A program made the position numbers and the translations under genes. Shown piece after piece: positions 60,204-64,000 of a stretch of DNA of 64,000 nucleotides. Below the pieces are notes generated by a model that was given only the letters and a program-made list of their open reading frames with translations, was not told the origin of the DNA and did not search any database. Location: positions 36,349 to 100,348 of the forward strand of contig RAZH01000011.1 of NCBI GenBank assembly GCA_003612585.1. The letters are read 5' to 3'. Each line of letters starts with the position of its first letter. The first letter of the stretch is position 1. The DNA is from a bacterium 1XD42-54. GTDB lineage: Bacteria > Bacillota > Clostridia > Lachnospirales > Lachnospiraceae.

Positions 60204-60264
60204 ATTTTTCTCCTTCACATTACTTGATGTTTTGATGTTTTTGCCGTCTTCTTAGCTTGTAATT

Positions 60265-60293
60265 ATTATAAAACTAGTTTATAATATCAGCAA
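60265..60293 (-). promoter_or_regulatory. Promoter of the aminotransferase-gdhA unit with near-palindrome
   Basis: On the minus strand TTGCTG (60288-60293), a 17-base spacer and TATAAT (60265-60270). The spacer holds ATTATAAACTAG followed by the near-inverted TTTTATAAT, which could be a regulator site. The gap to the divergent LysR gene (60204-60450) holds nothing else clear. Confidence 0.6.
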
Positions 60294-60450
60294 ATACTTA
60301 TTTCAAGATAAATATCATAATTATTTATTTATGTGTCTGACATTTCTCCCACTATTTTTTTACATTTTTTGGCTTTTATCAGAATCAAGGATATACCGTC
60401 AAATAGCTATATTAGTATATAATGTATAACTTTTAACTTATGGAGGTTTT

Positions 60451-61410
60451 ATGTTTAGTGGAATGCACTATGTATACGAGGTATACAAGACCAAAAGTTT
60501 CTCAAAAGCGGCGAAAAATCTCTATATTTCCCAGCCAGCTTTGAGCGCTATGATTAAAAAAATAGAAGGGAAGGTCGGCGCTCCTCTCTTTGACCGATGC
60601 ACAAATCCGGTGCAGCTCACAGAATATGGAAAACGCTACATAAAAATTGCAGAAAAAATTATGGACCTCGAAGACGAGTTTGCCTATTACACAGACAATC
60701 TTGACGAACTAAAAACCGGGCATTTATCCATTGGAAGTGCCTCCTTTTTTGTGTCCTATATTCTGCCCGGATATATTTCCGCGTTTTCTTCTGCATACCC
60801 AAATGTAAAGATAAACCTTTTTGAGAGTGACTCCTACAAATTAGAACAGAAAGCAGCCAGCGGTGAACTTGATCTTGTAATTGATAATTATCAGGTCGAT
60901 CCAAAACAGTACAAAACACATACCCTGACCGAAGAACATCTGCTGCTCGCCGTTCCTGCTTCATTTCATGCAAACCGCAGTGCAACCCGTTATCAGCTGT
61001 CATGGGAAGACGTCAAAAACAACGTTCATCTGAATCCGACACGTCCCGGTATTTCCCTCAAAAAATTTGCAAACGAACCTCTGCTCACACTACGACAGCC
61101 AAATGACACACGCAAACGAATGGAGGCCATCTATCAGAATGCGGGCGTAAAATTTTCCCCTATTCTGAAACTGGACCAGCTCCTGACCATGTACCATATG
61201 ATTGAGTACGGTCTCGGACTTTCCTTTGTCAGCGACACACTCATCAAATGTCTTCCGTACAACCCAAATGTCATCTATTACAAGCTGGAAGATCCCAATA
61301 CCGTCCGATATGTCACCCTGTATTACAAAAACAGCAAGTATCTGACACGAAGTATGCAGGAATTTATCAAAATTGTATTGCTCCAAAACGAAAACTCATC
61401 ACAGCCATAA
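60451..61410 (+). CDS. LysR-family transcriptional regulator
   Basis: 319 residues; ATG 60451 has GGAGG 5 bases upstream. The N-terminal winged helix reads MHYVYEVYKTKSFSKAAKNLYISQPALSAMIKKIEGKVGAPLFDR. A periplasmic-binding-protein-like effector domain follows. It is divergent from the aminotransferase-gdhA unit and is the natural candidate regulator of it. Effector unknown. Confidence 0.92.
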   Translation: MFSGMHYVYEVYKTKSFSKAAKNLYISQPALSAMIKKIEGKVGAPLFDRCTNPVQLTEYGKRYIKIAEKIMDLEDEFAYYTDNLDELKTGHLSIGSASFFVSYILPGYISAFSSAYPNVKINLFESDSYKLEQKAASGELDLVIDNYQVDPKQYKTHTLTEEHLLLAVPASFHANRSATRYQLSWEDVKNNVHLNPTRPGISLKKFANEPLLTLRQPNDTRKRMEAIYQNAGVKFSPILKLDQLLTMYHMIEYGLGLSFVSDTLIKCLPYNPNVIYYKLEDPNTVRYVTLYYKNSKYLTRSMQEFIKIVLLQNENSSQP

Positions 61411-61428
61411 TCCAGGGGAAAATAAAAA

Positions 61429-62541
61429 ATGAAAAAAATAAAAAGCTATTTACTGCATTGTCTTACAACAGGCCTGGCCATATGTCTGCTCACAGGTTTC
61501 ATGCACTGTAAAGTATCTGCAGCTTCCGACAACAGCACCCGTGCACAGCAAATCTTGAAAACAATGACCTGGAAGGAAAAAATTGCACAAATGTTCGTCG
61601 TTGCCGTTCCTGCAAAGGATGCGGAAAAAGTTCAAAAGAAGTACCAATTCGGAGGCTACGTATTTTTTGAAAATGATTTCAAAGGCAGCACACCAAAAAA
61701 GACGCGAGCACAGATTAAAAAGATACAAAAAGCATCAAAAATCAAAATGCTGATTGCCATAGATGAAGAAGGCGGAACGGTCAACCGCGTCTCAAAACTC
61801 ACTGCATTTCGCAAAAGGCCATTCGCGTCTCCACAGACTATATACAAGAAAAAAGGATGGGATGGTATCCGTAAAGATACCACCGACAAAGCAAAATTCT
61901 TAAAAAATCTCGGTATTAATACAAATTTTGCTCCTGTTGCCGACACTCCTTATAAAAGTTCTGATTTTATTTATAAAAGAAGTTTTTCGACTGATGTGAC
62001 TTCTGTTTCCAAATACATAAAAACTGTCGTAACAGAAATGAAAAAGAACAATCTGGTGAGTACCCTGAAACATTTTCCGGGCTATGGAGGCAATGGAGAT
62101 ACCCATACGCTGATCATTACTGATCGACGTTCCAAAAAAACTTTTACCAGCCGTGATCTGAAGCCGTTCTCTGCCGGTATCCGCGCAGGCTGCGATATGA
62201 TTATGGTCAGCCACAATATTGTAAACTGTTTTGACAAAAACGCTCCTGCCTCCCTCTCAAAAAAAGTCCACAAGTATCTTCGCAATCAAATGAATTTTAA
62301 CGGCGTTATCATTACAGATGAACTTTCTATGACTGGCGCCGCCGCATTTGCAGGCAGCAGCTCCAAAGCGGCGGTAAAGGCCATTCAGGCCGGAAATGAT
62401 ATGATTTGCACAACACGCTACAAAGATCAGTTTCAGGCCGTATACAAGGCATTTAAAGATGGAAAAATCAGCAAGGCCCAAATTAATGAGTCCGTAAAAA
62501 GAATTTTGATTATGAAGTTAAAACGTGGCATTATCAAATAA
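61429..62541 (+). CDS. Exported GH3 enzyme, NagZ-like
   Basis: 370 residues. A signal peptide lies at 1-32. GH3 features: MTWKEKIAQMFVVAVP start, LIAIDEEGGTVNRV, the NagZ-type His/Asp dyad STLKHFPGYGGNGDTHT and the nucleophile Asp in GVIITDELSMTGAAAF. The dyad is typical of beta-N-acetylglucosaminidases acting on cell-wall fragments. The protein is secreted rather than cytoplasmic. It starts 18 bases after the LysR stop and is probably in the same transcript. Confidence 0.9.
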   Translation: MKKIKSYLLHCLTTGLAICLLTGFMHCKVSAASDNSTRAQQILKTMTWKEKIAQMFVVAVPAKDAEKVQKKYQFGGYVFFENDFKGSTPKKTRAQIKKIQKASKIKMLIAIDEEGGTVNRVSKLTAFRKRPFASPQTIYKKKGWDGIRKDTTDKAKFLKNLGINTNFAPVADTPYKSSDFIYKRSFSTDVTSVSKYIKTVVTEMKKNNLVSTLKHFPGYGGNGDTHTLIITDRRSKKTFTSRDLKPFSAGIRAGCDMIMVSHNIVNCFDKNAPASLSKKVHKYLRNQMNFNGVIITDELSMTGAAAFAGSSSKAAVKAIQAGNDMICTTRYKDQFQAVYKAFKDGKISKAQINESVKRILIMKLKRGIIK

Positions 62542-62586
62542 TAGCCTTTTTGTCTCCTGCATCTAAAAAATCACAGAAACAGTACC

Positions 62587-63117
62587 TTACAGGTGATTGA
62601 AGCAGCCTCTTATCTTAATCTGACACATTTTCATCGCTTCGATTGCATTTTTATGGCTCTTGGGCGTAACTCCGGCACAACATGAAGCGTCAACGAATAG
62701 CGGAATTTCCGGAAATTTAGCTTTCAGAATCATAGCATTTGAAATTACGCATATATCCGTACAAAGCCCAACCAGCTCGATTTCCTCAATTCCCTCCAAG
62801 CCCGCAATGTATTTCGCCAACTCCAATGAACCAAAAGAAGGCTTATCTATAACTACACAACCCTGTACAAAAATCTCTTCCCTAATTTCCCATCCGTGAG
62901 TTCCTTTCAGACAATGTGGCACAGGAAGGTTTTTCCCTTCCTGTGTATCCATATAATGTTCTGAATGTGTATCTCTTGTATAAAGTACCGCATTTTTCTC
63001 CATCAGATACTGATCAATTTTTTCTCTTACACACCCCGTAATTGCCACCGCTTCTTTCGTTCCAAGCGCTCCATCAATAAAATCATTCTGCATATCAATC
63101 ACTACCAGTACTTTCAT
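62587..63117 (-). CDS. Isochorismatase/nicotinamidase-family cysteine hydrolase
   Basis: 176 residues from ATG 63117, with AAGGAGG upstream. The catalytic triad is visible: Asp8 (VIDMQNDF), Lys92 (VIDKPSF) and Cys123 (LCTDICVISNA). A metal site DTH near residues 49-51 suggests nicotinamidase (nicotinamide to nicotinate) rather than isochorismatase, which lacks it. It is a single-gene unit next to the tRNA cluster. Confidence 0.88.
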   Translation of the reverse strand: MKVLVVIDMQNDFIDGALGTKEAVAITGCVREKIDQYLMEKNAVLYTRDTHSEHYMDTQEGKNLPVPHCLKGTHGWEIREEIFVQGCVVIDKPSFGSLELAKYIAGLEGIEEIELVGLCTDICVISNAMILKAKFPEIPLFVDASCCAGVTPKSHKNAIEAMKMCQIKIRGCFNHL

Positions 63118-63177
63118 ATCGTCCTCCTTTTTACATACTAAAAAAGGAAAGCCCTCCCAGACCTTCCTTTTCATTCA

Positions 63178-63250
63178 TGAGACATCGGGGATTCGAACCC
63201 CGGACAACTTGATTAAAAGTCAAGTGCTCTACCGACTGAGCTAATATCCC
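63178..63250 (-). tRNA. tRNA-Lys (TTT)
   Basis: The minus strand folds into a cloverleaf with acceptor GGGATAT/ATGTCTC (two G-T pairs), D-loop AGCTCAGTCGGTAGAGC, anticodon loop CTTTTAA and T-arm GGGGTTCGAATCCCC. The discriminator base is A. CCA is not encoded. Confidence 0.95.
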
Positions 63251-63271
63251 ATCTGTTTATTATAAACAGAA

Positions 63272-63344
<73 letters not shown>

Positions 63345-63372
63345 ATATTATCTTACAGTAAAAAATACTGAG

Positions 63373-63446
<74 letters not shown>

Positions 63447-63481
63447 ATATTTAATTGTTTTCACTATAGGAATCTAGTGAG

Positions 63482-63563
63482 TGGATGGGGAAGGATTCGA
63501 ACCTTCGAAGTCGTCGACAACAGATTTACAGTCTGCCCCCTTTGGCCGCTCGGGAACCCATCC
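63482..63563 (-). tRNA. tRNA-Tyr (GTA)
   Basis: Acceptor GGATGGG/CCCATCC, anticodon loop CTGTAAA, and a long variable arm (class II length, 82 bases). T-arm GTTCGAATC. Confidence 0.94.
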
Positions 63564-63575
63564 ATATAATTTATA

Positions 63576-63648
63576 AGCCGATGATCGGACTCGAACCGAT
63601 AACCTGCTGATTACAAATCAGCTGCTCTGCCAATTGAGCCACATCGGC
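63576..63648 (-). tRNA. tRNA-Thr (TGT)
   Basis: Acceptor GCCGATG/CATCGGC, anticodon loop TTTGTAA with TGT, T-arm GTTCGAGTC, discriminator T. Confidence 0.94.
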
Positions 63649-63685
63649 ATTTTGTTTTGCCAATCATTCGGCAAATGATTGAAAC

Positions 63686-63758
63686 TGGGGCCTATAGGGC
63701 TCGAACCTATGACCCTCTGCTTGTAAGGCAGATGCTCTCCCAGCTGAGCTAAGACCCC
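63686..63758 (-). tRNA. tRNA-Val (TAC)
   Basis: Acceptor GGGGTCT/AGGCCCC, anticodon loop CTTACAA with TAC, T-arm GTTCGAGCC, discriminator A. Confidence 0.94.
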
Positions 63759-63773
63759 ATATTCTTCAATCAA

Positions 63774-63847
63774 CGACCCAGAAGAGACTCGAACTCTCGA
63801 CCTCCGCCGTGACAGGGCGGCGCTCTAACCAACTGAGCCACTGGGCC
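63774..63847 (-). tRNA. tRNA-Asp (GTC)
   Basis: Acceptor GGCCCAG/CTGGGTC, anticodon loop CTGTCAC with GTC, T-arm GTTCGAGTC, discriminator G. It is the first tRNA of the seven-gene minus-strand array. Confidence 0.95.
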
Positions 63848-63887
63848 ACAAAAGTATATCTTTCAACATACCTTCAAAACCACATAC

Positions 63888-63916
63888 AGGATACTATATC
63901 TTTCCGTTTTTTGCAA
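63888..63916 (-). promoter_or_regulatory. Possible promoter of the tRNA array
   Basis: On the minus strand TTGCAA (63911-63916), 17 bases and TATCCT (63888-63893), about 40 bases upstream of tRNA-Asp. Both boxes differ from consensus. Confidence 0.4.
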
Positions 63917-64000
63917 GTCCTTTTTTCTCTTTTCTTTCTAACCCTTCCGTTTTCGCTTCAAAAGTCTTCTTCTTCCTTTCTCCACGCTTGGATAAGCTTG

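Noticed and set aside
63848..64000. Possible further gene or rRNA end at the right edge
   Set aside because: The 150 bases are AT-rich with no coding frame or rRNA signature; only a weak promoter-like pair for the tRNA array is visible.

Overview
The window looks like the chromosome of a gut Clostridia species, most likely Lachnospiraceae. The evidence is strong AGGAGG-type ribosome binding sites, mid-GC coding with AT-rich intergenic DNA, a Tn1549/CTn-like conjugative element, a Firmicutes-type tad pilus locus, and genes for glycogen branching, NAD-type glutamate dehydrogenase and type Ic aspartate aminotransferase. Species cannot be named from sequence alone.

Region 1 (left edge to about 33.79 kb) is an integrative conjugative element (ICE) that continues off the left edge. 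Almost all of its core (1-26.6 kb) is on the minus strand: a ParM/ParR-like partition pair, a Dcm-type methylase, an amidoligase, a large Cna_B/SpaA-type surface adhesin, a gamma-glutamylcyclotransferase, a class B sortase, metK, a toprim primase-like protein, a second DNA methylase, many small conserved ICE proteins, MobC, a MOB_P relaxase, PcfB, an ArdC-like protein and a VirD4 coupling protein. No integrase is in view. The right 7 kb (26.6-33.7 kb) is clearly AT-rich cargo made of two convergent two-gene cassettes. One encodes an 870-residue protein whose C-terminal half carries the spaced histidine motifs of RtcB RNA ligase, followed one base later by a histidine phosphatase. The other encodes an SF1 helicase followed one base later by a DUF2290-like protein. 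They look like RNA-repair or defence modules.

The right junction can be read directly. A Flp-type pilin gene starts normally at 33860, keeps its prepilin cleavage motif, then breaks in the middle of its hydrophobic helix at about 33788. The ICE has therefore split the host tad operon, whose upstream genes (tadV, tadZ, tadA, tadB, tadC) lie intact at 33.9-38.8 kb.

Region 2 (39-46 kb) holds a CdaR-type regulator, a TetR/flavodoxin pair with a palindromic operator, and a TetR/alpha-amylase/branching-enzyme operon whose consensus promoter overlaps a palindrome. A fragment of a GH3 beta-glucosidase follows.

Region 3 (46.3-55.5 kb) is a poly-gamma-glutamate locus: pgsB, pgsC and pgsW, with no pgsA in view. 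Upstream are an exported Ntn dipeptidase (C69), a membrane-anchored M14 deacylase-like protein, a 57-residue membrane microprotein, a multi-pass permease, an exported DUF6305-like protein and a PrsA-type foldase. Together they could polymerise glutamate, trim it outside the cell and recover the products. Several intercistronic gaps hold hairpins.

Region 4 (55.6-63.2 kb) holds a PEP-synthase-like fragment protein, gdhA and an aspartate aminotransferase (glutamate/aspartate metabolism next to the polymer locus), a divergent LysR regulator, an exported NagZ-like GH3 enzyme and a nicotinamidase-like hydrolase. Seven tRNA genes (Lys, Phe, fMet, Tyr, Thr, Val, Asp) on the minus strand close the window.
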